Positions 35,483-60,615 of a DNA stretch of 64,000 nt are shown piece after piece. Each line of letters begins with the position of its first letter. Positions within the stretch are counted from its first letter, which is position 1. The notes below the pieces were generated by a model, which saw only the letters and a program-made list of their open reading frames with translations, was not told where the DNA came from and did not search any database. The DNA comes from Apostichopus japonicus (taxonomy: Eukaryota; Echinodermata; Holothuroidea; Aspidochirotida; Stichopodidae). The DNA is taken from positions 18,013,001 through 18,077,000 of the forward strand of contig NC_092566.1 of the NCBI RefSeq assembly GCF_037975245.1. Reading direction: 5' to 3'. The translations under genes were made by a program, and so were the position numbers.

Positions 35483-35735
35483 TTACCTCGGACTTTCGTG
35501 AACATAATCAACTAATCATGCTTGTACTCTTTGTCTTAGGAGAGGTAGGAAGTGAAGTGCGCATGACGAGCTTCTCACCGAAAGCGACATGCAAACGACA
35601 TGTGTGATATGATTATAACGTATATGCAATCTCAATGACTCCATTACTCTTAACTCTTGAGAGAAAAGGTTCGGCACTTATGAAACTTGAGAGACTTTTG
35701 ATTGATCATGCTGAGAGTAATTTATCAATGTCATT

Positions 35736-35777
35736 CAGCCTCTGAAGAAGATCCTGCTAGATTCGAAACGTCAGGCC
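35736..35777 (+). other. hammerhead-like hairpin motif
   Basis: GCCT, CTGAAGAA, a GATCCT-containing stem, GAAAC and GTCAGGC are in the same order as at 17554-17594 on the opposite strand. Stem II is weakened here by changes on its 3' side. Confidence 0.4.
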
Positions 35778-37055
35778 AACTTACTTTTACACAGTAATAT
35801 ATCAAATGAGCAATCCTAAAATATACTTTTCTATTAGTGGTTTGATCCCATTGTCATGGTAAAAGCAATGACAATGTTTTGAAAAGTGCTACGGCTGTTT
35901 TTTACTATAGGATGGGATTTATTTAAATGACCTCAGGATACATGGACTCTTATTCAAATCCCGTTCGAAGACCAAAGCAATCTTTGACCTTTTAATTCTC
36001 TCTTCTCATTTACAAATTCCACTATTGTTCCTTTTATTGTTGTTTGATAAATTCCATTTTCCTGGCACGTTTCCGTTGTGCATGTCAGTACTAATAGAGA
36101 TGGGACTAACATAAATCTAGAGTAGGACTATTTTAAAATGTATTTTAGTCAGAGCATCTTGAACGAAAGTAGTTAGTCAGTTCAATTCCCGGACAATTCA
36201 TTCCGTTGTTAAGTATTTATAAACATGGGATTAATTTATCCCAGGGGAGTAGTCCATTGAGCCATCTTTGGTGACGTCACACTTATGGTATCGTACGACA
36301 ATTATTTGTCCCATTGGCTTACACACTAAACTCGTCATTTTCAAGCCCTGCCAAAGCATAGAGATAAGTTTTAAACTGTCATATCCTACGAACCACACGA
36401 TAGCTGAGATCTAAGCCTATCATGGCACTTGCAAATTTCTATATCATGACCGTTTACATTTTGAGATAGAAGAGGAGCAAATTTAGCATACTGAACCCCA
36501 ACCCGTCCATCTGCTCGCTCGGAGTAATATCAACATTTAACCAAAGATTTTCTAAAATGGTTTATGTCACCTTCAATCCTCGCTATTTTCACACAATCTG
36601 TACTTTAAATTATGCTCTCTCACATAAAGGCAAAAAGAAACAATGATGATAACTGGTAATATCCTAAAACAAGCATTACATTAGATCATTTTTGCTCTTT
36701 TCTCCGACAATGGTTAACCTTTCGGGCGGATGTACACTACTCTAATTGTGGTGCGGTACCTTATAGGGACAACACTCGCAAGACATGCTCCCTCATTAGA
36801 CTGAACTGCTTATTATCTTTGAAAAATTGCACATATGATGACAACTGGGACATGTTGTTGGTTCTAGTGTGATGAAATATTCTGAGGAGATGCTTTTGAT
36901 CACAAGTACAGTCGTGCAGGCACTACAACTAACTAATAGCCAAGTAAACTATTAGAGCATTACACTATTGGAGAATTAATTTGCAAGTTGTAATGGCCTT
37001 ATCTTTAAGGAGCGGGGAGGTGGGGGAGTGGGGGTTATATTCAATGCATTTTAGC

Positions 37056-37125
37056 AATAAAATACATTACTACGGTGAATGAACACATGAATAAAGAAGA
37101 AGGATTTTATTATTTATAATTTATT
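37056..37125. terminator. overlapping convergent poly(A) signals
   Basis: AATAAA hexamers on both strands lie within 70 bp (plus: 37056, 37090; minus: 37106-37111, 37120-37125). The minus pair would give the channel gene a 3' UTR of about 0.7 kb. Confidence 0.4.
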
Positions 37126-37801
37126 CTCAAAACATGTTTCTTTTCACTTTCAGACTAAATATCTTTAAGATAAGTTGTCAAAATTAATAAAAATGACTAT
37201 ACGGATTCATTTGAAAAAAAATTGTGTTAATAAGTGAACAAAATTAAAAACAAATTGATTGGAGTTTATTTACAGAAAAGTTGAAAATATATGACACATG
37301 TAAACAATAATAAGATACTGCTTTGTGCACTATCAAGCTGAACAAATCGTGGATATAGGGATATATATATATACAAACAGAATGGCATACCAAATGTTCA
37401 TTATTTGATTCTAACTGAATTCTTAAAGTTTCTTCTTCTTATTTGCTGTGTAACCGTGGTTTCCCCATCTTTAAAATCTCCATTGTATAACATTGCTTCC
37501 ACTCTGACCAAGTTACGTAATATTCATACATTAATTGAGTACCACTGAATTTAACAAAGAGGTTCCCAGTTTTTTTTACCAATGTATAGGAGGTTTTGTC
37601 CCACAAATCGAATGAATTGAATATTTTGTCACTGCAGAGACCTGCGAATTTTATGTTCAATTCAGGGTGGGAACCGACTGAAAGTGCACCCCCTCCCCAC
37701 ACTCCCCCCTCCCATATTTGTGACTACCAAATTAAGTGTTGATAGGGTGGCCTAAGATTTTATTGAAATCCTCAACTTTTTATCGAATCCTATAAAGTAC
37801 A

Positions 37802-50655
<12,854 letters not shown>

Positions 50656-51639
50656 ACGTGTTTCTTGGCCCCTGGCCTATGCTGCTACAACCTGTGCACC
50701 GACCTATTTGGTCCCTCGTGCTGCACCCACTCACACTGATCAATCAATTAATCAATATTGAAAATATTACATGACAATGAGAGAATCGATTGTGGCTTCG
50801 TGGGGGACTTGACTTGAGTGGATAAACAACAAAGAGAGCTTTGTGTATTTCTAGACGATAAAATAGATGTCATTGTTCTCTTTGCTAAGGTATGTAGGGT
50901 GCAGCTGATATATAGTTTAGCCTAAATCAAAGTTGCGGGTTGCTAAGCTTTTCTTGGTTGTTTCGATTAGTCCGTGTTGCGACCTTCTTAGACGCCGTTT
51001 TATACATAGACAATAACATCTCTCATCGCTCATGTCAGTAACCCCAGCCATCACCGTAGAAGAGGAGAGAAATTGGATTGTGTATAAAAGTGTCTCTCAT
51101 CAAATTAGTACACGCCCTCTCTATTAGAACCCATTTCTATTCTCTGAAAAATGGTTGGGTATAGAACTGAACTAATAATAAACTAAAACTGAACTAAAAG
51201 TATACTATTTCACTTGTTAAACGAAAAGTAAGGGCATGATTTATTTTCATGATAAGAAATTATACAATAAAGGCAAAATGCTATGAAGTATTTCACACTC
51301 AGCGAATGTTTCGACGATCATCCACATACTGATGTATTAACTGCCAAATAGGGTAACGGTAGCTCTGTATCGTAGGAGAGGATGAAGGTGCCACGCAGAG
51401 CCGTTCACAGGATTTCAAGTGAAGAAAGGATGGGGGACAGAAACGGGGACAAATTCTAAATTACCCCAAACTGATATAGGTAATAGCATGTTTTTTTATG
51501 GAAGTGCCAAAGAACTTAAGTTTGTTCCTGGGGCCATTGAAGCCAACACCATTGTAGGGGAGGCGGTATGGAGGCTATTCTGCAAGAAAAATAAACCATT
51601 GTGACGTCATATGATGCATTCGGAGACACATTTTGTCTT

Positions 51640-51730
51640 CAAATGGTGTGAAGACTCGCGCACAAAGAAACGTCTCATGCCGGTAATCTGAACTAGTTTC
51701 GAATGAGGTGTAACAGAAGTGTTAGACACC
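51640..51730 (+). repeat. dispersed repeat, copy 1
   Basis: GTGAAGACTCGCGCACAAAG through GAGGTGTAACAGAAGTGTTA matches 63920-64000 at most positions and in the same orientation. The family is not recognised. Confidence 0.75.
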
Positions 51731-52619
51731 ACCACCCAGAAAATACACACACAGCTTGCTACCGTCGGTAATTAGACACTAGTGTACAGTCAATACATAC
51801 AGCTACGGTCAATACCCACAACACAGCTGTGTACATAGCAGCGTGGACAACTCAGGTCTAGATAAAAGATAACAAGGTATCACGGTAACAAGGTATTTCA
51901 TTACTGTCTGCATTTTTTGTAGCGAAAAGAAGAAAACGTCATTTGCAAGCAACATAAAGTTAACTTTTTCAGAGCGCGGCACGCGGTTTTGGCGAGTCTT
52001 CAATGCCTTTAATAAGCTCTAAACCCAGGGTTGTGCTATAATGACTATTTGATTGGTCTGGGGAGAGGGGTTAGGGGAGGTGTACACCATTACAAAGGGT
52101 TTAATTCTTCCCATTTATTTTAAGTTAACAACCATGGATTGAATCTTCCCCCCTGACCTAGATGGTGGTGGAATCACTACCACCCCCCCCTTTCCCATTG
52201 TGCATGCCATTGAGGTCAGGATCATGAAATGTTGGGGAGGGGCACACAAAGAGTAGTTGAAATTTATGGAAAATGGCACTCTTTTTCCGAAATTACTAAC
52301 GTTTAGGATATCTTTGCTCCTCCTAATATACTTAAGGAAAAAACGAAGATGTGAAGATCCAGTCACAAAATTGTCCCTGGGCAGGGCACTCGACACCACA
52401 TAGTGGGGGGGGGCAGGGGGCTTGTGGATACCTATAGATAATATAAATTTGTGACCTTCGATTAACTCTGAAAAAAATAACACCCAAAGACAATCCATTC
52501 TTGTGCTGTTTAATTTTGTTTATTTACAAGAAGTTGATATCACAACACAATAACACCTTTAACAGTATCGAGTCTTAGGAGTGTGAGCAAGTGTAGCTGT
52601 TGTAATAATTACACTCAAG

Positions 52620-52835
52620 ATTGGTAAGGAGACATAGCTGGACCAGGGCAAGGGAGGGGGCAAAGAGACTGACAGGGCTAAAGAATGGTAAGGACAAATG
52701 GTGGACATAGCTGGACCAGGGCACGGGAGGGGGAAAAGAGACTGTTAGGGGTAAAGATTTGTAAGCACAGACTGTGACATATCTGGACCAGGGCAAGGGA
52801 GGGGGGGGGAAAGAGACTGATAGGGGTAAAGCATA
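52620..52835. repeat. minisatellite, three copies of about 75 bp
   Basis: Units share ACATAGCTGGACCAGGGCA, a GGGAGGGGG run and AAAGAGACTG. They give a proline-rich open frame on the minus strand that is not a gene. Confidence 0.85.
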
Positions 52836-53910
52836 TATACACCGCATCAAGAGTTATTCAAGTCATATTGCATTTTATTGTTAAAATCACATTAACCTGG
52901 TCCTCCTCCTACTTTCCATTTGTTCCCATTGATGCTGAGGTGAAAAGGAAGGGGTCGACATTTTGGACTACATACAAATATGACTTGAAATATAGCACAA
53001 TGAGTTGATGATAGAGTTGGTCCAGCCCTGGCTGACGAATTAATAAGAATCAGAAAGTTTTCTCATCCAGCATGGTATGAAAGCAAGGCAGAAAGAAAAA
53101 GTTACCTTACCAATCTAGTCAGGGACAACATCAGCAAAACTTACAAACCACTGAAAACGTATGCCATGTAAATCAAAATTATACCAAAAAATTATACCAA
53201 AAGCTTGAACAGGCCTAGAGAGATTGCTAACTAGATCATGCGAAACATTTAACAGGAATATTCCTATGGTGATTTATCTTGAAAGCAAGAATAACTATAG
53301 AACCATAACAACACTCAAATCTCCCCACATCCCTCCCTCTCTCCCCCACACCCCTCCTCCCTCCCCACACCCTTCCCTCCCCCTGTCAATCCCACTCCCT
53401 CCCTCTTCATTGTTTTCTTTGTTGGACTATGACATCAAGACTAACATGCTACTTTAAGTCACCCTTTTTTTTTAATTGTGGAGGGGGGGGGCTTGGAGTG
53501 GCAGTATATACACAGCAACAAGTATATTGGACACCATCTTATGAGGAACCACATACCAGTGTCAGTCAGCAAAACCCTGAAAACATGAATACGTACAAGC
53601 AATTCTGATATGAAACTTAATATTTGAATGTAAAAATAAGGTGAATTCATATTGGTAGATCAAAGATATCATATAAAGACAGGATGGATTATCAAACAGT
53701 TGACCCCGGGAGTACATGACCCTTACCCCTGCCAAATTAATGGTATAACCTTACTCACAGAGCTTTAGTTTAATTCTGGAATAATCAATATTCTGAATAT
53801 TGCTGTTATAGGAAAACATCCTCTGAAGACTCCAGAACTTGGTTCCCTCCTCGCCAGATAATAAGAAGTCTCTCCTTTCCACAGTTCTCATTTCATTTCA
53901 TGAATTATTT

Positions 53911-53995
53911 TTACTTTCTTTTTCCTCCACCCCCGGAGAGGATCATTGCAATACGAATGAAGATGTTGATGGTATCCATGTAGATGCCCATAGCT
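53911..53995 (-). CDS. GHITM: GHITM exon 7: last membrane segment and stop
   Basis: It encodes [20 protein letters not shown] and GGGGKRK before TAA, close to the vertebrate C-terminus. Confidence 0.95.
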
Positions 53996-54098
53996 CTGCA
54001 AAATAAAAATGGAGATAAAACCAAAGCTTGAGAAGTTATATCAAAATATATTTGAACCTACAATCATTACCAAAATTTGCATAGAAATAAATTTACTT

Positions 54099-54144
<46 letters not shown>

Positions 54145-55819
54145 TATATATATATATATATATATACAAACATATATATATATATATATACAAACATATA
54201 TATATATATATATACAAACATATATATATCTTGCATTATTGATGTAAAAGAAGAAAGAAGGCAGTAAAAATGCTTAACATTCCTTCACATGATTTTTTCA
54301 ACAATTAGTAGTTGAGGAAAAAGGGGAGGGGGGGGGGGCTGGGAAAGGGTGGGTAGGCCAGCAGACAAATATCTGTCTTTGACTTCCATCAGCTCACAAA
54401 TGGATCAGTCTGGTCATATTTATAGATCATATAACTAAGTTAATATTAAACATTGGTATTCTAGTAGTAGAGTTTTGTAAAATATGAATTTTATCTTTAT
54501 TTACATTAAAATCTATTTACATATTGCTATGTGCGTCGTTTCACCCGTTGGAAACAATCTGATATATTTATTTGTAAAAAAATACTCCAACCGTGGTAGC
54601 AGAGTTTCTGGTAATAATCAAGTAAACCGTCACAGATAGATAATTTATAATCTTACGCGTTGATCGGATCAAATCGCTGCGGAGATGCTATGGGATGACT
54701 CTCAGCTTTGGCGACGATCAATTGCGTATCGTAAAGCATGAAGCCACTGAAGAGAACTACACCTCCGTATGTACTGATGGCATACAGTCCAGATCCAAGA
54801 GCAGTGGTAACTGGAAAGAAGAGACCACCTATCATGGAAGAAAAGGGCGGGAAAACGTTATGAGCCACTGATGATTGAGAAACAAAGCTGTCAGCTTTAA
54901 AACTGAGTAATGATGGAAGAAAGGGGGGGGGAGTGGGGGCGTGGGGGAGTTATAAGCCACTGATAATTGAGAAACAAAGATGTCAGCTTAAAACTGAGTA
55001 ATGATGGAAGGGGGGGAGTGGGGGCGTGGGGGAGTTATAAGCCACTGATAATTGAGCAATAAAGCTGTCAGCTTAAAACTGAGTAATGATGGATGTTGAT
55101 TACAACGTACTCTGGTGACTTACCCAATGAGGAGATGAGTACAACTCCGAGGCCCATCGCCAGTGGCCCTCCCATGTAAAGGAACTTATCACTAGGAGCA
55201 CAGGCTGCGATGCATGACAGACCTGTTGGTGGGAAACGAGTGAAGAAATGAGAATGTTAATTCATGACATCTCAATTGATTGTAACTCCAGGATTAAATG
55301 TCCAATGAAACATGAAGACAAATACTCATTTTTCTTGTTTTTTTTCTCTTCTTTCTGTATGTATGCCATGCATTGATATTTAGATATAAATAAATATATA
55401 TAAAACATTTTGGAATATCATAAATATATATATATATATATATATTCATTTGCCTTTGTCGTTTATCTCCGTTCCATTAACATAAAGTCTGTTCAAAGTA
55501 TCTCTCTTGAGATCTGGCTTTAGGAATCACAAATGATTTTCGAGTTGGTTAGCATCATGTTTGATCTCTAGAGTAAGGCAAAATATGTTACCAAAGACAG
55601 AACTGGTGTTGTTCGAGACGGGTGTCAAACGCCTCCAGTGAAATTACGACTTTCCTTACCGGTTTTGAACCTCTGTACATACAGTCGGCGTCCATGGCCT
55701 AGTTTGGTTGGGGTGTCCGCGTACAAAGCGGGAAGCCCGGGTTCGAATCCCGATGGAGGCTGGAAGTTTTTTCATTGTTCTGGATTTCCTTCTCATTACA
55801 TTTTAACTTTTTCACTATG

Positions 55820-55885
<66 letters not shown>

Positions 55886-58800
55886 TGTAGATACAAGCCT
55901 AGCTTCATAGTTAAAAAGTAACATTAAAAGGCAGATGTACAAACCTCCAACGATACCAGCTGTGTACCAAGCAGCCTTGATAAGAAGTGGACCTCCCATG
56001 AAGCACATAGGGGTCAAGAAAGCACCGATGACACTACTGTGTCCTAGCCATGTCAGCTGCTTCAAACCAATTCCTTCTGAGTAAGGCACAGCCATGGTAA
56101 CAACTCCTGATGCAAGCACCACACATGTAGAGGCAATAATTCCCTAAAGAGAAAAAATAGAATTACAAACAAATATGTATTGACATTGATCTGTTAGCAT
56201 GCCAAATATATATAATTACAAACACTTGGCATGCACATTATTTCATTTAAAATAAGATGTCACTTCCATAATGTTACAAGAAATTAAACAACTCATACTT
56301 GTGACAGCTCCACTCATTTTCAAATCAGCTAAGTACTAACATTGTCCTGTGTGCATGCTGTAAAACAAATCTTCTCTTATGGTACTTTACATTTTAGAAT
56401 CGGGCTGAAGCTGTTCTTTTCATTGACTGTTGACCTAAATTAACACCTTATAGGACTTTTCTTTCAAATAGAAGAAAACTTTGTAGTTTTTAAAGGAAAT
56501 TTTTTTTCCTGACTGGACCAAGTGAGAAGTGACATGAAATGAACTCTGCATATTTCATCTAGTGATCTTCAAAGGCCAATTCTATCACTGTCCGTTACAA
56601 TACAGAAAGCTACCCTAGCTGTCCTCAGTGCACATTTGTTCTTAAGTGACGCTCATTTGTATGACGTCCTTAGCTTTGTTTCCCTTTCAAATCAGGGCAT
56701 GGAACTTACAACCCATGACTTGGGCATGTACTTCGCAACCAACATCTTGTTCCTGGAGAGTCCATAAGCCACTGCCGACGTGGTTGCTATGCCCATTGCA
56801 AAATACTGGTAAGTTGATCGGACTCTGGTCCTTACGTAATCTGGCCACATTCTGAAAACAAAATAGACTTGATTAATATCACATTTCGGACCTTAAAATT
56901 ACACAGATCTGTTCTTGTTGATAACCGTATGTAATTTGGTATCGATAGTTTAGAAGCAACTAATGTTCCTTCTTTATTATTAATGTTAACAGAAATCAAA
57001 GTTTTTGCCCTACCTTTAAAGTAACATTACTGCACTGTACATCTAACATTTCAGTAAAAATTACACACACAGTCACACCTTTTCACATCTACATTTCTAC
57101 AGCAGTTATGGATATTTAGAGCCCTGGACAATGGCTTTCTCTAAATAACAGTGATAAATCTCTATTGGACTGATACTTGAAGTGATATTGTCCATTTGAG
57201 CTGTTGCAAACATGGCAATTGATTCTACCTTGAGTAGCCTAACAATATGTCAAGTTTGTTATTGGATCAAACCTAGCCATTACCAAGGTTACTAAGTAAC
57301 TCCAGCCTCCCTTCCCCAACAAAAATAAATTAAAAATAAATTAAAAATAAATTAAAAATAAATTAAAAATAAATTAAAAATAAATTAAACATATATTAAA
57401 AATAAATTAAAAATAAAGTCTTTGTCACTGCCTTGCATAGATAAACATCTGGTACAATACTATGTATTGTATTGCATATTATTTTATTTTCTTGCATTGT
57501 GTTGTATTGTATCCTAATCTATCCTATCCTATCATACAGTAATGTATTGTACTGTGCTGTACTCTATTGATTTGTATTGCAGCACACAGAAATTTTGCAA
57601 ACATTTCTAATCTAAGACCATCACTGGGAAGGTTAATAATTTTGAATACTGGCAACAATGTTAAGGACTTCTGCTGTAATCCTGGGTTTACCCTACAATA
57701 GCAAGACATCTACTTACGCTGCTCTCTCAAACGTTCCGACCTCATTTGATAGTCCGAGCCCATAATAGCACAAAGCCCCAATGCCAGCCGCAGCAGCGCC
57801 GGCAACAAGACTTCTCCCCACGACATGTGCTACCAACAAAGCAATGCAGATATATATATTTTTGAATGATTAGAATTTGTGTTATCGGCACATTTCTTTC
57901 ATTTTGTCCAAGTCTGAAAACTTATAATAAATTGGCATTTCAAATCAAGCTTGAAAAAGTGTTTACAATAGCAGCAGTTGATGTAGAAGCAAATTTTTGT
58001 GGAAATTATGGATTTTTTGGTTATAACATATATATATATATATATATATAGCTACAGTTAGTAAGATTCATTCCTACCAATTGCCCCTGTCAGCGTGCAA
58101 TTAGTACACACCCATGAAACAGTGATTTTAGACTCCTGTGTACATTCTGGGATGTTACAATAATGTAACCTCAATAATTCAGTTGACTTCTCAAGCACAA
58201 TTATGAAATATATGTACAGAATTTATGCTGCAGTCATTTGCTACAAATGAACAAAGTTCTGAGTAACTTCTCCAGTTAATTATACAACTGTGCAACTTCA
58301 TCAAAGAAGCTGTCATTATATGGTACAATTGCCTGCATCAATCATGAAGGTCAAAGTTGCAAAAGATTTTGTTTTGAGCAAAAACTGCTTCCAATCTTTC
58401 ATGACTTCATATTCAACGCAATGAGACTCATGAAGTCCTATGACTATGAGATGGTACTGTATAGTGCAGTGATTCACCCAAGTTGTACTTTTGATGTATA
58501 CTGTATGCATACATGTAGGAAAATAGTGATGAAGAACAGGAGAATGACAATGATCTATAAAACAGTTTGTTGCAAATTTATTTAGTTCTATTACACCTTG
58601 AGCGTAATTATCTCGAGAGGATTTGACAGATGTACAGTACATGTATATTTGTGTGGTCAAGATTTGTTAAATTTGAACAATTCATCACACAGAAAGTTAG
58701 AAACTAAACAGCAAAGTGCTTCAAAATATAATCAAATAGCTCTACACAAGTCCAAAGTTATACAGCAGGTTTTTTGTTTTGTGTAATGTGTATACATTAT

Positions 58801-59039
58801 ACTAACTGATTTGAGCAGAGATCTGTTGAGATTTTTACTGTACCTGTTCCATCTGCTGGCTTGCTTAAGGTTTCTTTCAGAGTCTGCCCTTTCTGCTCTG
58901 CCATACGCTTGGTGGCAAGGCGAGTCTGGTTGGCATAGTTACGGATTTGTGTCGAAAATTGTCTTCTATAGTGAGAGGAATGGCAGTTAGTTTGCACAAG
59001 TGAAAAAGCCACTCTCCTGGCATGAAATAGTGCTGCCAT
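53911..59039 (-). CDS. GHITM: growth hormone-inducible transmembrane protein (TMBIM5), mitochondrial
   Basis: Exons, read right to left: 58844-59039, 57718-57829, 56710-56851, 55945-56143, 55124-55222, 54657-54828, 53911-53995 with a TAA stop. Phases agree, giving 334 residues against about 345 in vertebrates. The N-terminus is Arg-rich without acids ([18 protein letters not shown]), a mitochondrial presequence. Matches to the family: [72 protein letters not shown] and a basic KRK end. Family knowledge: a Bax-inhibitor-1 type inner-membrane protein affecting cristae, apoptosis and cation/proton exchange. ATG 59039 is preferred over 59087 because TTGAACAG right before it looks like a splice acceptor. 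Confidence 0.95.
54100..54222. repeat. interrupted (TA)n microsatellite
   Basis: TA tracts with repeated ACAAACATA interruptions in the last GHITM intron. Confidence 0.92.
54657..54828 (-). CDS. GHITM: GHITM exon 6: BI-1 signature
   Basis: It encodes [20 protein letters not shown] and SPQRFDPIN, the best-conserved Bax-inhibitor block with the LYDTQ acidic residue in a membrane segment. Confidence 0.95.
54850..55095. repeat. tandem repeat, three copies of about 85-95 bp
   Basis: Units share TTATAAGCCACTGATAATTG, AGCTTAAAACTGAGTAATGA and a G-rich GGGAGTGGGGGCGTGG stretch. The leftmost unit abuts the acceptor of GHITM exon 6 and has lost part of the G-rich piece. Confidence 0.85.
55124..55222 (-). 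CDS. GHITM: GHITM exon 5
   Basis: It encodes [20 protein letters not shown] and [12 protein letters not shown], a conserved loop and membrane segment. Confidence 0.93.
55423..55446. repeat. (TA)n microsatellite
   Basis: A short TA tract in a GHITM intron. Confidence 0.85.
55688..55760 (+). repeat. tRNA-like sequence (SINE head or tRNA pseudogene)
   Basis: This 73-base stretch can form a cloverleaf: acceptor GCGTCCA/TGGAGGC with one mismatch, anticodon stem TCCGC/GCGGG with loop GTACAAA (anticodon ACA), and T-arm GGTTCGAATCC. A G-G pair in the acceptor, a mismatched T stem and a nearby (TA)n tail suggest a SINE relic rather than a working tRNA. Confidence 0.55.
55823..55880. repeat. (TA)n microsatellite
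   Basis: A pure TA tract of nearly 60 bp, 65 bp from GHITM exon 4's donor, likely the tail of the tRNA-like element. Confidence 0.92.
55945..56143 (-). CDS. GHITM: GHITM exon 4
   Basis: It encodes [20 protein letters not shown] and [17 protein letters not shown]. The donor GAG|GTTTGT is weak but gives the phase needed to join [10 protein letters not shown]. Confidence 0.92.
56710..56851 (-). CDS. GHITM: GHITM exon 3
   Basis: It encodes [35 protein letters not shown] and KYMPKSWV, aligning with the WPQYV...TYMYLAG stretch of vertebrates. Confidence 0.93.
57323..57418. repeat. 11-bp tandem repeat, AAATTAAAAAT
   Basis: About eight AAATTAAAAAT units, one with a TAAACATAT change, in a GHITM intron. 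Confidence 0.9.
57718..57829 (-). CDS. GHITM: GHITM exon 2: first membrane segment
   Basis: It encodes [20 protein letters not shown] and [16 protein letters not shown]. Acceptor TTGGTAG, donor GC|GTAAGT. Confidence 0.93.
58844..59039 (-). CDS. GHITM: GHITM exon 1: mitochondrial presequence
   Basis: It encodes 65 residues from [10 protein letters not shown] to KPADGT, with [20 protein letters not shown] resembling the presequence end in vertebrates. A probable acceptor at 59047 leaves a 7-base leader, so a separate 5' UTR exon lies upstream. Confidence 0.88.
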
Positions 59040-59046
59040 GCTAACC

Positions 59047-60498
59047 CTGTTCAAAATGAAATGTATTAAGTTAACTGTGTTTGCCATACAAACGACTGGA
59101 ATGGGTCACAAAGATTTACAAAGATCCAATTAATGTTCATGATAACTTAATGAAATAGCAGTGCTAAAACCAGGTTTAAACTGTATCAAACTGATATCAA
59201 AGTTTTTCCTCACAATTATTGCGCAAATGATACATTTCTACATCTCTTAGACAGTGTGAGGGACATCTGGACCTATCGTAACGGGAATCTGTGCCTACTC
59301 CCAGTTACTTAGGCCACCATACCCACAACAGAGGCTAAGCCCAAGTGTAAGTTAAACTACATAGGCCTTGTGTCTAGTCTATACCCAATATATAAGTAGT
59401 AGTACAACACGTACTCGTAGTACTAGTAGTACCAGGCTAGTACAGTGGTACTGGTAGAACCTTCACGAAGCAAGGTTTGACATAACTTTGTTAAAATTGT
59501 TAGTATATGTAAAGCCGTCCTAACGCTATGGCTAATATCTACCTAATTCTCTAACAATGAAGTCAGGGATATCTTGTCTCGTAGTAAGCTTCAGGGAAAT
59601 GACGATGCTGTTTTCATGTAATAACAAATTAAATACCAAGTTGTATTGTAAGATTTCGCAGTTGTTATGCAATCTTCGTTTAATAAATCATACGGAACGC
59701 CGAAAATGTATATTAGAACCATCGTTGTGTTTGATTTATTTACTATCCAACACTATGGCTAAAACTTAAGACGTTTTTCGATTATGTATAACATGATAAA
59801 GCACTCTGATGGGATACGTAGGAAGATAAATGCCTCATTAATGCCGATATGTCGAAAAAATACGTCTATAAACTAAACACCCGGTAAGAAAAATGAATTC
59901 GTACGTTGGAAAATAAAGACCAAGTTAGTAATGCCATTGTGTCGGGAAAATACCACTGGACACCCGGTAAAATGAATCAATTCATACGGATAAGAATTTT
60001 TTGGAACTTAATAAGAATCACTAACCAACTGTACTTCTGCAGTCTTAGTTTGTTTTCAGTTCGGTCATCTTTACTTCTCTTTGCATGTTTCTTTGCGTGA
60101 GTGATTTGCGATTTGATTATTTTCACTTTAAAGTAACTTTACTTTAGTCACAGTCCAGTCCGGTTTAGTCTGGTAAAGTCTAGCTTAGTTTAGTCTAGTT
60201 TAACAGGAAAATAGAAAGGCATCATTTGTATTGAAGATACATATTTATATGAACTAAGTTTATATCAAGCACCAGATTAAATGTTTGCTTGGTCAGATCT
60301 ATAGGTTTTTCTATACGTGTGTGCCCCCGAACTTTCCTGTTGCGCGATAGACTAGTCTTGATTAACTATAACATACATGCACATGTGCTAGTGTTATCCG
60401 ATTAATTTTGTCAAAAAAGACAAAATTAGTTAGCGTGCGTGTGACAATATCACTTAATTTGAGGTCTACTATACGTTGATTACGTTGTAATTGCCAAA
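59047..60498. promoter_or_regulatory. shared 5' region of GHITM and HADH
   Basis: The two genes diverge from this 1.45-kb interval. It should hold the GHITM 5' UTR exon and both promoters. I see no firm TATA box. Repeated TAGTCTAGTTTA-like words at 60150-60205 and AGTAGTAC words near 59395-59450 are the only notable patterns. Confidence 0.45.
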
Positions 60499-60615
60499 AT
60501 GTCTCTCACTACGAAGGTTTTCTCAAGAGGATTGTCCACTTCGGCCGTCAGAATGGCTGCCATCAAGAACGTTACAGTCATAGGAGGAGGTCTAATGGGT
60601 GCTGGAATTGCTCAG
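60499..60615 (+). CDS. HADH: HADH exon 1: targeting sequence and NAD loop
   Basis: It encodes 39 residues ending GGGLMGAGIAQ, with donor CAG|GTAGGC. The ATG follows GCCAAA, a fair Kozak context (A at -3). Confidence 0.93.

Larger units (their letters stand above)
35483..37801. other. convergent 3' region between the MAPEG gene and the channel gene
   Basis: No coding sequence is supported. A hammerhead-like motif is at 35736-35777. AATAAA occurs on the plus strand at 37056-37061 and 37090-37095, and on the minus strand at 37106-37111 and 37120-37125. These are plausible poly(A) signals for the two convergent genes. Confidence 0.45.
50656..53910. other. intergenic region and GHITM 3' UTR
   Basis: No coding sequence is supported. 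The right part (about 52520-53910) may be the GHITM 3' UTR, since a minus-strand AATAAA lies at 52519-52524. Other content: a dispersed repeat at 51640-51730 and a minisatellite at 52620-52835. Confidence 0.4.

Noticed and set aside
55688..55760. Functional tRNA gene
   Set aside because: The fold has an acceptor G-G mismatch and a broken T stem, and a (TA)n tail follows, as in SINE relics.
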